Assembly (NCBI GenBank): GCA_036269075.1
Contig: DATASX010000084.1
Coordinates: forward strand, 1 to 64,000
DNA from: Sporichthyaceae bacterium
GTDB lineage: Bacteria; Actinomycetota; Actinomycetes; Sporichthyales; Sporichthyaceae
Direction of reading: 5' to 3'
Length of the DNA stretch: 64,000 nt
Below, one piece after another: positions 14,104-26,448 of this stretch. The notes beneath the pieces were generated by a model. It did no database searches, was not told the origin of the DNA, and saw nothing but the letters and a program-made list of their open reading frames with translations. Positions within the stretch are counted from its first letter, which is position 1. Each line of letters starts with the position of its first letter. The position numbers and the translations under genes are program-made.

Positions 14104-14729
14104 TCCACCTCACTCGCGATGGCGTTGACCGCGGCGACAGCCATGGCCGATCCGCCGCGGCGGCCGCGGACGACCAGGTGCGGCAGTCGGTGCGGCGAGG
14201 CGGCCAGTGCCTCCTTGGACTCCGCGGCACCGATGAACCCGACCGGCAGTCCGAGAACGGCCGCCGGGCGCGGGGCGCCCGCGTCGAGCAGTTCGAGCAG
14301 CCGGAACAGTGCGGTCGGGGCGTTGCCGATCGCCACCACCGCGCCGGCCAGGCGATCGCCCCACAGGTCGACGGCGGCCGCGGACCGGGTGTTGCCCAGT
14401 TCGGCGGCCAAGCCCGGCACGCGCGGGTCGGCCAGCGTGCAGACGATCTCGTTCTGGGCCGGCAACCGACTGCGGGTGATGCCCGAGGCGACCATCTGCG
14501 CGTCGCAGAGAATCGGCGCGCCGGCCAGCAGCGCCGCGCGTGCCGCCGTTACGACGTCCTGACTGTATGTCAGATCCGTTGTCAGATCGGTCATCCCGCA
14601 CGAGTGGATCATCCGCACCGCGACCCGGGCCACGTCGGTCGGCAACTGGTCGAGGGCTGCCTCAGCCCGGATCGTCGCGAACGACCGACGGTAGATCTCG
14701 GCAGCGTCACGCACATACTCGATCTTCAC
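14100..14729 (-). CDS. cobH: Precorrin-8X methylmutase CobH
   Basis: CobH moves the C-11 methyl group to C-12, turning precorrin-8X into hydrogenobyrinate. The 209-residue protein contains IHSCGM with the catalytic His42, the [12 protein letters not shown] stretch and the [16 protein letters not shown] motif, all standard. Length is normal. It lies between cobG (72 bases upstream) and cobIJ (overlapping by four bases). Start ATG at 14729. Confidence 0.96.
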   Translation of the reverse strand: MKIEYVRDAAEIYRRSFATIRAEAALDQLPTDVARVAVRMIHSCGMTDLTTDLTYSQDVVTAARAALLAGAPILCDAQMVASGITRSRLPAQNEIVCTLADPRVPGLAAELGNTRSAAAVDLWGDRLAGAVVAIGNAPTALFRLLELLDAGAPRPAAVLGLPVGFIGAAESKEALAASPHRLPHLVVRGRRGGSAMAVAAVNAIASEVE

Positions 14730-14801
14730 GCCTCGACCACGCAGGCGAGGTCCTCGGCGTTCGATGAAGATGCTCTGCTCATCTGTCGCTCGCCAGCTCG
14801 C

Positions 14802-15764
14802 TCATACAACCTCCAGCCCATGGGCGCCGGCCCACGAGCGCACGATGTCGACGCCAGGACAGTCGAGGCCGGGAACCAGCAGGCTGCGCCAGGGCGTGAC
14901 CCGCACCGACTCGGCGGCGCCGGAGTCGACGAGCGCTCCGGCGGCCTGCGCCGACAAGGTCCGGTCGGGCACGCCGACGACCACCGCAACCCGACCGTCC
15001 AACGGGGTCGCGTGTGGGCCCAGGTTCGGCAATCGCGGCCGGACCAGTGCCCCGGGCGGCAGACTCTCGGCGCAGTGCACGGTCGGGATCGCCGCCCGCA
15101 CCACCGCGGCGACCCGCGCCGGGCCCTCGGTCAGTTCGACCAGCCGCCAGGCGCCCGAGCCCTGGGCCTGACGCTCCGTCAGGAACGCCCGAGCCGCACA
15201 GACCGCCGCGACGACCACCTGGTCCTCGGCCACCCGCACGCCGGGCACGGTGCCGCCCAGCACCACTTCCCAGCTGCGCTCGCCGCGGAACAGCGCGACA
15301 TCGGCCCCCAGCGCGGTGACGTCGCAGGTGCCGTCGTCGACGGCGAACAGGAAGCGTCCGGGCAGCGCGGCCAGATCCGCCTCGGCGATCATGGCCGCGT
15401 CGAGGGCAGCGACCACGGCCCAGACCTCCGGTCCGCACAGGCCGGAGCACGGCGAGGCGACGATGTTCCGCACCCGCTCATGGGTGTCGCTGGGCAGCAG
15501 GCCCGCCGGCCGCAGGCGCTCGGCCAGGTCGCGTTCGGCGCCCCGCGCAAGGCCGCGGACCTGCATGTTTCCGCGCACGGTCAGTTCCAGGACCCCGGAC
15601 CCGAGTTCGGTGGCCGCCTCGGCGAGCACCCGCAGGCCCGAACTCGCCAGGCGCCCGCCCGGCAGCCGGACGCGGGCCAGTCCGCCGTCCTGCGCCTGCC
15701 ACACCGAGAGCACGCCCGGACACGCGTCCGGGCCGAGCCGGCGGGGGCGCGGCGGGGTGTTCAT
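14802..15764 (-). CDS. cobG: Precorrin-3B synthase CobG (short form)
   Basis: CobG is the oxygen-dependent monooxygenase that makes precorrin-3B before ring contraction. The 320-residue protein has the sulfite/nitrite-reductase ferredoxin-like half-domain (ELTVRGNMQVRGL), the RNIVASPCSGLCG stretch and GRFLFAVDDGTCDV, and sits beside cobH and cobIJ. Characterised CobG contains an Fe-S centre. Here I see one close cysteine pair (CSGLC) but no obvious second CX3C pair, and the protein is shorter than the 360-460 residues I would expect. It may be a lean actinobacterial form. It is divergent from cobN with about 120 bases between. Confidence 0.85.
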   Translation of the reverse strand: MNTPPRPRRLGPDACPGVLSVWQAQDGGLARVRLPGGRLASSGLRVLAEAATELGSGVLELTVRGNMQVRGLARGAERDLAERLRPAGLLPSDTHERVRNIVASPCSGLCGPEVWAVVAALDAAMIAEADLAALPGRFLFAVDDGTCDVTALGADVALFRGERSWEVVLGGTVPGVRVAEDQVVVAAVCAARAFLTERQAQGSGAWRLVELTEGPARVAAVVRAAIPTVHCAESLPPGALVRPRLPNLGPHATPLDGRVAVVVGVPDRTLSAQAAGALVDSGAAESVRVTPWRSLLVPGLDCPGVDIVRSWAGAHGLEVV

Positions 15765-15828
15765 CCCCCGATCCTAAGGACCCCTGGACCCCTCCCCGAC
15801 CGCGGCGAGGGCGTGCGGACCGTCCCGG

Positions 15829-15856
15829 CAGGCCCTGGAACTCAGGCCCTGGAACT
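15829..15856. repeat. Perfect 14-bp tandem repeat before cobN
   Basis: CAGGCCCTGGAACT occurs twice in direct succession, 28 bases upstream of the cobN start and inside the cobG-cobN divergent region. It could be a double operator or a replication slippage product. Confidence 0.8.
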
Positions 15857-15884
15857 ATGGCGGTGACCAGACCGAGGAGTCCGC

Positions 15885-19583
<3,699 letters not shown>

Positions 19584-19636
19584 CGCAGCGTCAGGAACCA
19601 GTCCAGCTCCACCGATCTTCAGGTTCGGGAGGAATC

Positions 19637-20524
19637 GTGGCCACCACCCAGGAACGGCCGGACCCGACGGCGGTGCTGGTCGCGGTCTGGCGGGCGCAGC
19701 ACGTGCGCCTGGACGCGCCGCCCCACGTGCTGGTCGACGACGTCGGCATCCAACTGGCCGACACCCCCGATGCACTCGAGGGCCTCGGCGTCCCGCACGA
19801 CGCCGACGGCGCCTGGCGCGACCTACCGGTCTTCGCCGGCGCGGCCTCCCGGTCCTACCGGGGACTGATGATCGCGCGGGCCCGGATGACCGAGGACCTG
19901 CTGCTCGAAACCGGCCTGGAGCAACTGGTGATCCTGGGCGCCGGGCTGGACAGCACCGCGATCCGCCGCACCGACCTGGCAGGCCGCCTGGCCGTCTTCG
20001 AGGTGGAACAACCCGGTCCGCAACGCTGGAAGCAGCGCAGGCTCGCCGAACTCGGCATCGCGGTGCCGCCGGGGCTGCGCTTCGTGCCGGTGGACGTCGA
20101 GTCCGGCGAGGACTGGCTGGACGCGACGCTGGCCGCGGGCCTCGACCCGGCCCGGCCGGTGTTCCTGGCGACGTTGGGCCTGACCCAGTACATCGGTCTG
20201 GCGGCCACCATGAGCCTTTTCGAGCGCGCCGCAACCCTCGCCCGCGGCACCACGATGGTGATGAGTTTCGGCGTCCCGGACGACTTGGTCGACGCTGCCG
20301 AGCTGGACCACTTCCGATCGGTCCTCGCGGTGTTCGAGCGACGCGGTTGCCCGTGGGTCGCCCGCTACCTCCCGACGGAGTTCACGGCACTGGCTACCGT
20401 CGGGGGTTTCGGCGAGGTCGACGTGGTCACGCCCGAGGACCTCACCACGCGGTACTTCGGCGGACGCGACGACGGATTGCGGTCACACAGCGCCGAGTAC
20501 TTCGTGGTGGCCCGCCTCACCTGA
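19637..20524 (+). CDS. Class I SAM-dependent methyltransferase, LCMT/TIGR00027-like
   Basis: The 295-residue product has the SAM-binding motif [14 protein letters not shown] and the downstream [12 protein letters not shown] and [12 protein letters not shown] stretches, typical of the leucine carboxyl methyltransferase-like family common in actinobacteria. The substrate is unknown; some relatives act in secondary metabolism. The start is GTG with GGGAGGA four bases upstream. It follows cobN by 54 bases after a CTGACGCAGCGTCAG palindrome. Its last eight bases overlap the tail of tsaD on the other strand. Confidence 0.85.
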   Translation: MATTQERPDPTAVLVAVWRAQHVRLDAPPHVLVDDVGIQLADTPDALEGLGVPHDADGAWRDLPVFAGAASRSYRGLMIARARMTEDLLLETGLEQLVILGAGLDSTAIRRTDLAGRLAVFEVEQPGPQRWKQRRLAELGIAVPPGLRFVPVDVESGEDWLDATLAAGLDPARPVFLATLGLTQYIGLAATMSLFERAATLARGTTMVMSFGVPDDLVDAAELDHFRSVLAVFERRGCPWVARYLPTEFTALATVGGFGEVDVVTPEDLTTRYFGGRDDGLRSHSAEYFVVARLT

Positions 20525-21551
20525 GCGCGGCGGTACGCAGGTCGGCCGAGGGGTCGGCGCCGAGGTCCAGGTCGTCGGCGGGCGCACCGGCCGCCAGCAG
20601 CATGTGGCCGACTGCCGCGATCATCGCGCCGTTGTCCGTGCAGTACTTCAGGGCCGGCACCCGCAGGTTTATCCCGGCCGCCGTGCAGCGCGCCGCGGCG
20701 ATCTCCCGCAGCCGGGAGTTGGCCGCGACTCCCCCGACGATCACCAGGGTGTCGACGTTCTGGTCGCGGCAGGCGGCGATCGACTTGTCGACCAGCACGT
20801 CGACAACGGCCTGCTGGAACGAGGCGGCGACGTCGTTGGTCGGGATCTCGTTGCCCGCGCGCTCCTCCCGCTCGACCCAACGGGCGACGGCGGTCTTCAA
20901 GCCGGAGAAGGAGAACTCGAACGGCGGGTCGCCGGGGCGGTTCAGGCCGCGCGGGAACGCGATCGCCGCGGGGTCGCCCTCCTTTGCCGCGCGGTCGATC
21001 CACGGCCCGCCCGGGAACGGCAGCCCGAGCACGCGGCCGACCTTGTCGAAGGCCTCGCCGGCGGCGTCGTCCAACGTGTCGCCGAGGTGGTGGATCTCGT
21101 CGGCGACCAGATCGCGGACGACCAGCAGCGAGGTGTGCCCGCCGGAGACGATCAGCACGATGCACGGGTTCGGCAGGGCGCCGTGCGCGAGGGTGTCGGC
21201 GGCGACGTGCCCGGCCAGGTGGTGCACGCCGTAGAGCGGGACGTCCCAGGCGATCGAGTAGGCCTTCGCGGCCGCCAACCCGACCTGCAGGGCGGTGGCC
21301 AGGCCCGGCCCCGCGGTGACCGCGATCGCGTCGACGTCGGCCCCGGTGATCCCGGCCTGCGCCAACGCCGCGTCCAGGCAGGGCACGAGCGCCTCGAGGT
21401 GCGCCCGCGCGGCCACTTCCGGCACCACGCCGCCGAACCGCGCGTGCGCTTCCATGCTGGAGGCCAGGGCCGAGCCGATCAGCACACCGTCGCGGACCAC
21501 GCCGACGCCGGTCTCGTCGCACGAGGTCTCGATCCCCACCACAACAGCCAC
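20517..21551 (-). CDS. tsaD: tRNA N6-adenosine threonylcarbamoyltransferase TsaD
   Basis: TsaD transfers the threonylcarbamoyl group to A37 of ANN-decoding tRNAs, with TsaB and TsaE. The 344-residue protein begins [17 protein letters not shown], has metal-ligand histidines His111 and His115 in [10 protein letters not shown], and [10 protein letters not shown] and DNGAMIA as expected. Length is normal. The partners tsaB/tsaE and rimI are not adjacent here. It is convergent with the methyltransferase gene, overlapping it by eight bases. A 53-bp repeat at 21595-21647 lies just upstream of its start. Confidence 0.96.
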   Translation of the reverse strand: MAVVVGIETSCDETGVGVVRDGVLIGSALASSMEAHARFGGVVPEVAARAHLEALVPCLDAALAQAGITGADVDAIAVTAGPGLATALQVGLAAAKAYSIAWDVPLYGVHHLAGHVAADTLAHGALPNPCIVLIVSGGHTSLLVVRDLVADEIHHLGDTLDDAAGEAFDKVGRVLGLPFPGGPWIDRAAKEGDPAAIAFPRGLNRPGDPPFEFSFSGLKTAVARWVEREERAGNEIPTNDVAASFQQAVVDVLVDKSIAACRDQNVDTLVIVGGVAANSRLREIAAARCTAAGINLRVPALKYCTDNGAMIAAVGHMLLAAGAPADDLDLGADPSADLRTAALR

Positions 21552-21594
21552 GCACAGATTCTCGCAGAACCCGGATCAGCCGCCGTGTTCGCTG

Positions 21595-21647
21595 TCGGAT
21601 TCCGCCGCACGTGCTCCTTCGTCGCGCGCGCGGCTCAGTTCATCCGA
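21595..21647. repeat. Direct repeat, copy 1 (upstream of tsaD)
   Basis: Bounded by TCGGAT and ATCCGA (inverted ends), with a nearly identical core CACGTGCTCCTTCGTCGCGC. The second copy at 23036-23090 is in the same orientation. Read on the minus strand the core ends in AAGGAGCACGTG, which resembles a ribosome site plus GTG. Confidence 0.8.
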
Positions 21648-21733
21648 ACGATGGAGCACATTTGAACCGATCGGCCGGCTCCGCCCACCCGACACGCGCG
21701 TCCAAACGGATGATTGCGACCGCGGGAGGATGG

Positions 21734-21859
21734 ATGACCGGCCGGCTATACCCGTACAACGACGACGGGCACGCGCCCTACGGCTACGCCTTGGACGAGC
21801 ACCAGGGCCGCGGCCTGCTGGCCCGGTTGCGCGCGCTGTTGCGCTCGCACCGGGGCTGA
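21734..21859 (+). CDS. Putative 41-residue basic protein
   Basis: From the ATG at 21734 the product reads MTGRLYPYNDDGHAPYGYAL followed by a basic helix (LLARLRALLRSHRG). GGGAGG lies four bases upstream and a 9-bp hairpin follows at 21876-21898, both favouring a real gene. No family is recognised. It fills the space between tsaD and the TerC-like gene, on the opposite strand to both. Upstream in-frame starts would give up to 82 residues but with poor composition. Confidence 0.45.
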   Translation: MTGRLYPYNDDGHAPYGYALDEHQGRGLLARLRALLRSHRG

Positions 21860-21875
21860 CCGACCCGTCCAGGTC

Positions 21876-21898
21876 GCGCCGATCGCCCGGATCGGCGC
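21876..21898. terminator. Hairpin between converging small ORF and TerC-like gene
   Basis: GCGCCGATC / GATCGGCGC form a perfect 9-bp stem with a 5-base loop, 17 bases after the small ORF stop and 5 bases before the stop of the minus-strand gene. It probably serves both directions. Confidence 0.6.
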
Positions 21899-21903
21899 AG
21901 CCG

Positions 21904-22941
21904 TCAGGCGCGCACGGCCCGGCGCCGGTTGCGACGCAACGACGACGCGAACGCCATCCCGATGAAACCGACGCCGATCAGCCCGGTGACCACGTCCGGC
22001 GCCTCGTGGCCGACGCTCACCAGCAGGATCACCGACAGCGCGCCGATGGCCCACATCGCCCCGTGCTCCAGGTAGACGTATCGGCCCAGCATCTTCTGCC
22101 GGACCAGGAACACCGTCAGCGACCGGATGTACATCGCGCCGACGCCGAGCCCGGCCGCGATCACGAAGATGTTCTGGCTGATCGCGAACGCCCCGATCAC
22201 CCCGTCCAGGGAGAACGAGGCGTCGAGCACCTCGAGGTAGCAGAACAGTGCGGCCGCCGCGCGACCGACCAGCACCGCACCGGAACCGGACGTGAGGTCG
22301 TGGCCCTGCGCCTCGAACAACTCCCCCAGACCGTGGATCAGCACGTAGCAGATCAAGCCCGACGACCCGGCGACCATCACCGTGCCGACGTTGTCGGCGA
22401 ATGCCTCGGCGACTGCGACCAACGCCAGTACCGCGAACACGACCGGCAACTGCTTCAGCCGACCGATGCGGGCCAGCGGCACCTCCAACCAGGTCAGCCA
22501 GTGCAGTTCGCGGGCCGGGTTCAGGACGAAGTCCAGGAACAGCATCAGCAGGAACACCCCGCCGAACGCGGCGATCTGCGGGTGCGCGGCGGCCAACACG
22601 TTGGCGTAAGTGCCCGGGGTGTCGACCGGGCCGCCGGCCCGGGCGAGCCGGAACGCCTGCGCCGGGTTGAGGTGCGCGGTGATCCCGACGATCACCAACG
22701 GGAACAGCACTCGCATCCCGAAGACCGCGACGACGACCCCGATCGTCAGGAACAGCCGCTGCCAGAACGGGGAAAGTCGGCCCAGTACCGCGGCGTTGAC
22801 CACGGCGTTGTCGAACGACAGCGAGATCTCCAGCACGATCAGGATCGCCACCAGAGCCAGCGCCGAACTGCCGCCGAGGATCCCGGCCACCGCGAGCGCC
22901 ACGATCGTGCTCGCCAGCGCCCAGCCGAACGTGCGGATCAA
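21904..22941 (-). CDS. TerC/DUF475-family integral membrane protein
   Basis: A 345-residue protein with about eight or nine hydrophobic segments. EISLSFDNAVVNAAVLG (near residue 40) and the mirrored DASFSLDGVIGAFAISQN (near 240) are the duplicated acidic motifs of the TerC superfamily, which is linked to metal-ion export or tolerance (tellurite, manganese). The start is TTG with GGAG four bases upstream. A 55-bp repeat lies about 95 bases upstream. There are no tellurite-resistance TerD-like neighbours, so metal homeostasis is only a family-level inference. Confidence 0.85.
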   Translation of the reverse strand: MIRTFGWALASTIVALAVAGILGGSSALALVAILIVLEISLSFDNAVVNAAVLGRLSPFWQRLFLTIGVVVAVFGMRVLFPLVIVGITAHLNPAQAFRLARAGGPVDTPGTYANVLAAAHPQIAAFGGVFLLMLFLDFVLNPARELHWLTWLEVPLARIGRLKQLPVVFAVLALVAVAEAFADNVGTVMVAGSSGLICYVLIHGLGELFEAQGHDLTSGSGAVLVGRAAAALFCYLEVLDASFSLDGVIGAFAISQNIFVIAAGLGVGAMYIRSLTVFLVRQKMLGRYVYLEHGAMWAIGALSVILLVSVGHEAPDVVTGLIGVGFIGMAFASSLRRNRRRAVRA

Positions 22942-23035
22942 ACCGCTCCAACCGATCGCGGCCCGGCGCGGCAGCCGAGCGGTTCCCAGTCCGGAGAACG
23001 AGCACCGGTCGCTGACGGTTCCACAGTGTCCATGA

Positions 23036-23090
23036 TCGGATTCCTGGCCACACGTGCTCCTTCGTCGCGCGCGTGTCTCAATTCATCCGA
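23036..23090. repeat. Direct repeat, copy 2 (upstream of TerC-like gene)
   Basis: Same element as 21595-21647: TCGGATTCC, then CACGTGCTCCTTCGTCGCGC, ending TTCATCCGAA, with a few differences in the middle. Both copies lie upstream of minus-strand genes. Confidence 0.8.
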
Positions 23091-23101
23091 ATCCGCGGAC
23101 G

Positions 23102-23842
23102 TCAGGGCAGATTCGCGACGAGTTCACCGACCGGCTTGCGGCGCCCGGTGTAGAACGGCGTCTCGTGCCGGGTGTGCCGACGGGCCTCGCTGGCGCGCAG
23201 GTGCCGCATCAGGTCGACCATCCGGTGCAGTTCGTCGGCCTCGAACGCGAGCATCCACTCGTAGTCGCCCAAGGCGAAGGCGGCGACCGTGTTGGCCCGC
23301 ACGTCGGGATACTCGCGGGCCATCTGGCCGTGCTCGGCGAGCATCGCGCGGCGTTCTGCGTCGGGCAGCAGGTACCACTCGTAGGAGCGGACGAACGGGT
23401 ACACGCAGACGTAGGCCCGCGCCTGTTCGTCGGCCAGGAACGCCGGGATATGGCCCTTGTTGAACTCGGCCGGACGATGCAGGGCCAGCTGCGACCAGAC
23501 GGGGCTGCAGCGCCGCCCCAGTTCCGTGCGCCGGAACCGGGAGTAGGCCTCCTGGAGGTCCTCCGCGGCCGGGGCGTGCCACCAGATCATGAAGTCGGCG
23601 TCGGCCCGCAGGCCCGCGACGTCGTAGACCCCACGGACCGTCAGATCCTTGTCGGCCAACTGGTCGAACAGGGCGTCGACCTCGGCGGACACCGCGTTGC
23701 GGTCGGCCTCGCCGAGCGGGTTCTCGACCTTGAACACCGACCACATCGTGTAGCGGACGACGTTGTTCAACTCCCGCGCACCGCGCGGCTTGCCGCGGTC
23801 GGCTTCGCCGCTGTCGCCGGTGAGCTCACTGCGTTCGCTCAT
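23102..23842 (-). CDS. hemQ: Coproheme decarboxylase HemQ (ChdC)
   Basis: HemQ converts coproheme to heme b in the coproporphyrin-dependent pathway of Gram-positive bacteria. The 246-residue protein has the chlorite-dismutase-like fold: [47 protein letters not shown] (containing the conserved tyrosine region) and [20 protein letters not shown]. Its ATG overlaps the stop of the upstream oxidase gene (ATGA), so the pair is translationally coupled. Length is normal. The short Ser/Glu/Arg-rich N-terminus is probably flexible. Confidence 0.95.
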   Translation of the reverse strand: MSERSELTGDSGEADRGKPRGARELNNVVRYTMWSVFKVENPLGEADRNAVSAEVDALFDQLADKDLTVRGVYDVAGLRADADFMIWWHAPAAEDLQEAYSRFRRTELGRRCSPVWSQLALHRPAEFNKGHIPAFLADEQARAYVCVYPFVRSYEWYLLPDAERRAMLAEHGQMAREYPDVRANTVAAFALGDYEWMLAFEADELHRMVDLMRHLRASEARRHTRHETPFYTGRRKPVGELVANLP

Positions 23843-25260
23843 TTGTCCCCTCCTGCCGCCGCCCATTCTGCCCCCTGCGCCGCGGGCCGCAGCACGGCTG
23901 CCGCCGCCGTCCGCGCCGAGGCGATGCAGGCCGCGATTCCGATCCCGTCGTAGGCCGCGCCGCACACGGCCAGGCCCGGCACGGCGGCGACGGCGGATCG
24001 GACCCGGGCGACCCGGTCCAGGTGTCCGACGGCGTACTGCGGAAGTGCCCCGCCCCACCGCGTGACCGCACTGTCCAGCGGCTCGCCGCGCAGCCCGGCC
24101 GCCTCGGCCAGATCGGCCCGCACCCGCTGGACCAGTTCGGTGTCCTCGTAGGCCAGGTCGACAGTCTCGCCCAGCCGGCCGACCGAGGCCCGCACGACCA
24201 CGCCGTCCCCCGCGACCTGCCCGGTCCAGGCCCATTTCGCCGAGGAGTTCGTGACCGCCTTGACCAGCCGGCCGTCGACACCTGGCACGAGGAAACCGCT
24301 GCCGCGCAACGGCCTGGTCACCGCGGCTGCGGGCAGGACCAACGTCACGATCGCGACCGAGGCGTGCTCGACCGTGCGCAGTTCGCCGGCCGCGGCCGGG
24401 ACGGTGTTGTGCAACAACCGGGCGGCCGCGGAGGCCGGGACGGCGAGCACGACCGCGTCGGCGCGGAACTCGGTCGGGTCCGGCACCGGTCCGGTGACCA
24501 GTCGCCATCCCTCCGGCAGTCGCTCGAGCTGACGCACCGTCACACCGGTGCGGATCTCGGCGTTCGCGGTGGCGGCCACCGCCGCCGGCAGCCGGCCGAC
24601 TCCCCCGCGGATCCCGGCGAACACCGGTCCGGTCGACGCGGCCGGCGGTCGCACCCGGAGCCCTTCCCGGGCGGCCTGCGCCAGGGGCGGGACCGCGGCG
24701 GCCAACGACAGGCCGTCGGCGTGCCCGGCGTAGACCCCGCCCACCAACGGGTCCACGAGTCGGTCGACGACCTCGCCGCCCCAGCGCCGGCGGACGAACG
24801 CACCCACTGACACGTCAGCCTCGGCGGGGTGCACCGGCAATGCCCGCTCGAGGGCGGCCCGGGCCAACCCCGGCCCCGACAGCACGCCGCTGCGGGCCGC
24901 GGCGCGCAGATCGGTGGGGATCCCGAACACGTGCCCGGTCGGCAGCGGGCGGACCATACCGCGGGTCCAGACCCCGGCGGCCGTGGTCACCGGGTGCACC
25001 AGGTCCTCGCCGAGCCCGACCCGCCGCACCAGGTCGACGGCCTCCGGCCGCCGCGCCAGCAGCGCCTCCGCGCCGCCGTCCAAGGTCAGCCCGGCGACGT
25101 CGATCAGCCGCAGTTTGCCGCCGATCGCCCGGCCGGCCTCCAGGACGGTGATCCGCAGGTCCGGCCCGCCCAGCTGCCGCAGGAACGCCGCCGCGGCCAA
25201 CCCGGCGATCCCGGCGCCGACGACCACGACGGAGCGCGGACCGGGCCCGGGACTGGACAT
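23839..25260 (-). CDS. hemY: Coproporphyrinogen III / protoporphyrinogen oxidase (CgoX/HemY type)
   Basis: An FAD-dependent six-electron oxidase of 473 residues. It begins [20 protein letters not shown] (Rossmann dinucleotide loop), then [14 protein letters not shown], and ends with [20 protein letters not shown], the C-terminal FAD motif. Pairing with HemQ implies that it oxidises coproporphyrinogen III to coproporphyrin III. The start ATG at 25260 has only a weak GGCGGG upstream. hemQ follows with a four-base overlap; hemE lies about 2.5 kb away on the same strand. Confidence 0.94.
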   Translation of the reverse strand: MSSPGPGPRSVVVVGAGIAGLAAAAFLRQLGGPDLRITVLEAGRAIGGKLRLIDVAGLTLDGGAEALLARRPEAVDLVRRVGLGEDLVHPVTTAAGVWTRGMVRPLPTGHVFGIPTDLRAAARSGVLSGPGLARAALERALPVHPAEADVSVGAFVRRRWGGEVVDRLVDPLVGGVYAGHADGLSLAAAVPPLAQAAREGLRVRPPAASTGPVFAGIRGGVGRLPAAVAATANAEIRTGVTVRQLERLPEGWRLVTGPVPDPTEFRADAVVLAVPASAAARLLHNTVPAAAGELRTVEHASVAIVTLVLPAAAVTRPLRGSGFLVPGVDGRLVKAVTNSSAKWAWTGQVAGDGVVVRASVGRLGETVDLAYEDTELVQRVRADLAEAAGLRGEPLDSAVTRWGGALPQYAVGHLDRVARVRSAVAAVPGLAVCGAAYDGIGIAACIASARTAAAAVLRPAAQGAEWAAAGGDK

Positions 25261-25384
25261 CCCGCCAGCCTGCCACGTCGCGCTCGGGTGCCCGATTCGC
25301 GTCGGAGGTGAACGTTTCACCCTTTGGCCCCGTCCTCGTCGCACGGCCCGTCGTCGACGGGTCGATCCGACAAGGAGCACCACC

Positions 25385-26368
25385 ATGACCAGACCCCCCA
25401 AAGCAGCGACCGCAGCTCTGGTGCTGGCCGCGCTCGCCGGTTGCAGTTCCGGTCCGAGCCACAACTCGGCCTCGACCGCCTCGTCCGCCGGGGCCATGTC
25501 CGGGATGGCCGAGGGCGCCCCCGCCGCATCACCAGCGGCACCGGCGGCCGCCGCGTCCACCACCGGCGCCTCGAGTGCCAAACGCAGCGCGAAGGCGGCT
25601 CCGCAGTCGGCGACAGGCCACTCCTCGGCGGCCGGCTCGAACCTGGGGATCCCGACCTCGGCCCTGGCCGGGCGCAACATCGCCTACAACGCCGAGGAGA
25701 CCCTGAAGGTCGACGACGTCGGCAAGGCGGTGTCCTCCGTCGAGGCCGCCGCGGCGGGCGCCGGGGGTCTGGTGGCCGACTCCGAGCGCAGCGGCCTCGG
25801 CGACGACGCCACCGCGAATCTGGTGCTCAAGGTGCCGCCCGGCGGATTCAACGCGGTGCTCGACCGCATCGGCACGCTCGGCGAGGTCACCGACCGAAAC
25901 CTGATCGGCAACGACGTGACCGATCAGGTCGTCGACGTCGCCGGCCGGGTGGACAGCCAGCGCAAGAGCGTCGACCGGGTCCGGGCGCTGATGGCCCAGG
26001 CGACGCGACTGTCCGACGTGGTCGAACTGGAGGGCGAGCTCTCCTCGCGCGAGGCGGATCTGGAGGCGCTGCTGGCCCGTCAGCAGAAACTCGCCCAGCA
26101 GACCGACCTGGCCACGGTGACGGTGCACGTGCAGAGCAAGCCGCACCCGGCCGCGGTGCCGCCCGCGCCCCACACCCGGCGGGCCGGGTTCGTGTCCGGT
26201 CTGGACGACGGCTGGACGGCCTTCACCGGCGCCCTGACGGTCGGGTCGGCCGTGCTCGGGGCGGTGCTGCCGTTCGGATTGCTGATGCTGGTGCTGTTCC
26301 CGGTGGTCGTGCTGGTCATGCGGCGGATGCGGCGGGACGACGTCCTGGACAAGAGCGCGACCGGCTGA
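25385..26368 (+). CDS. DUF4349 lipoprotein
   Basis: A 327-residue protein with a signal peptide ending in LAALAGC, so Cys20 is the lipidation site. A Ser/Ala-rich linker follows, then the DUF4349 region (about 95-245) with KVPPGGFNAVLDRIGTLGEV and DVVELEGELSSREADLEALL (coiled coil). A transmembrane segment lies near residues 285-312 and ends in basic residues (VMRRMRRDD). The protein would be anchored at both ends of its extracytoplasmic domain. AAGGAG lies seven bases before the ATG. Function unknown; it is divergent from the heme gene pair. Confidence 0.88.
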   Translation: MTRPPKAATAALVLAALAGCSSGPSHNSASTASSAGAMSGMAEGAPAASPAAPAAAASTTGASSAKRSAKAAPQSATGHSSAAGSNLGIPTSALAGRNIAYNAEETLKVDDVGKAVSSVEAAAAGAGGLVADSERSGLGDDATANLVLKVPPGGFNAVLDRIGTLGEVTDRNLIGNDVTDQVVDVAGRVDSQRKSVDRVRALMAQATRLSDVVELEGELSSREADLEALLARQQKLAQQTDLATVTVHVQSKPHPAAVPPAPHTRRAGFVSGLDDGWTAFTGALTVGSAVLGAVLPFGLLMLVLFPVVVLVMRRMRRDDVLDKSATG

Positions 26369-26448
26369 GCCGGACACGCCCGATTCGCCCGTCCTCGCGG
26401 CTTTTCGCGACGTACGCTGCCCGGGGTCACCTCGGGGGCGGAGGCAGG

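Noticed and set aside
21746-23053. Minus-strand 435-residue frame starting with AAGGAG-CAC-GTG in repeat copy 2
   Set aside because: Good-looking start, but the translation is an Arg/Gly-rich shadow of the TerC-like gene, which has clear membrane motifs in another frame.
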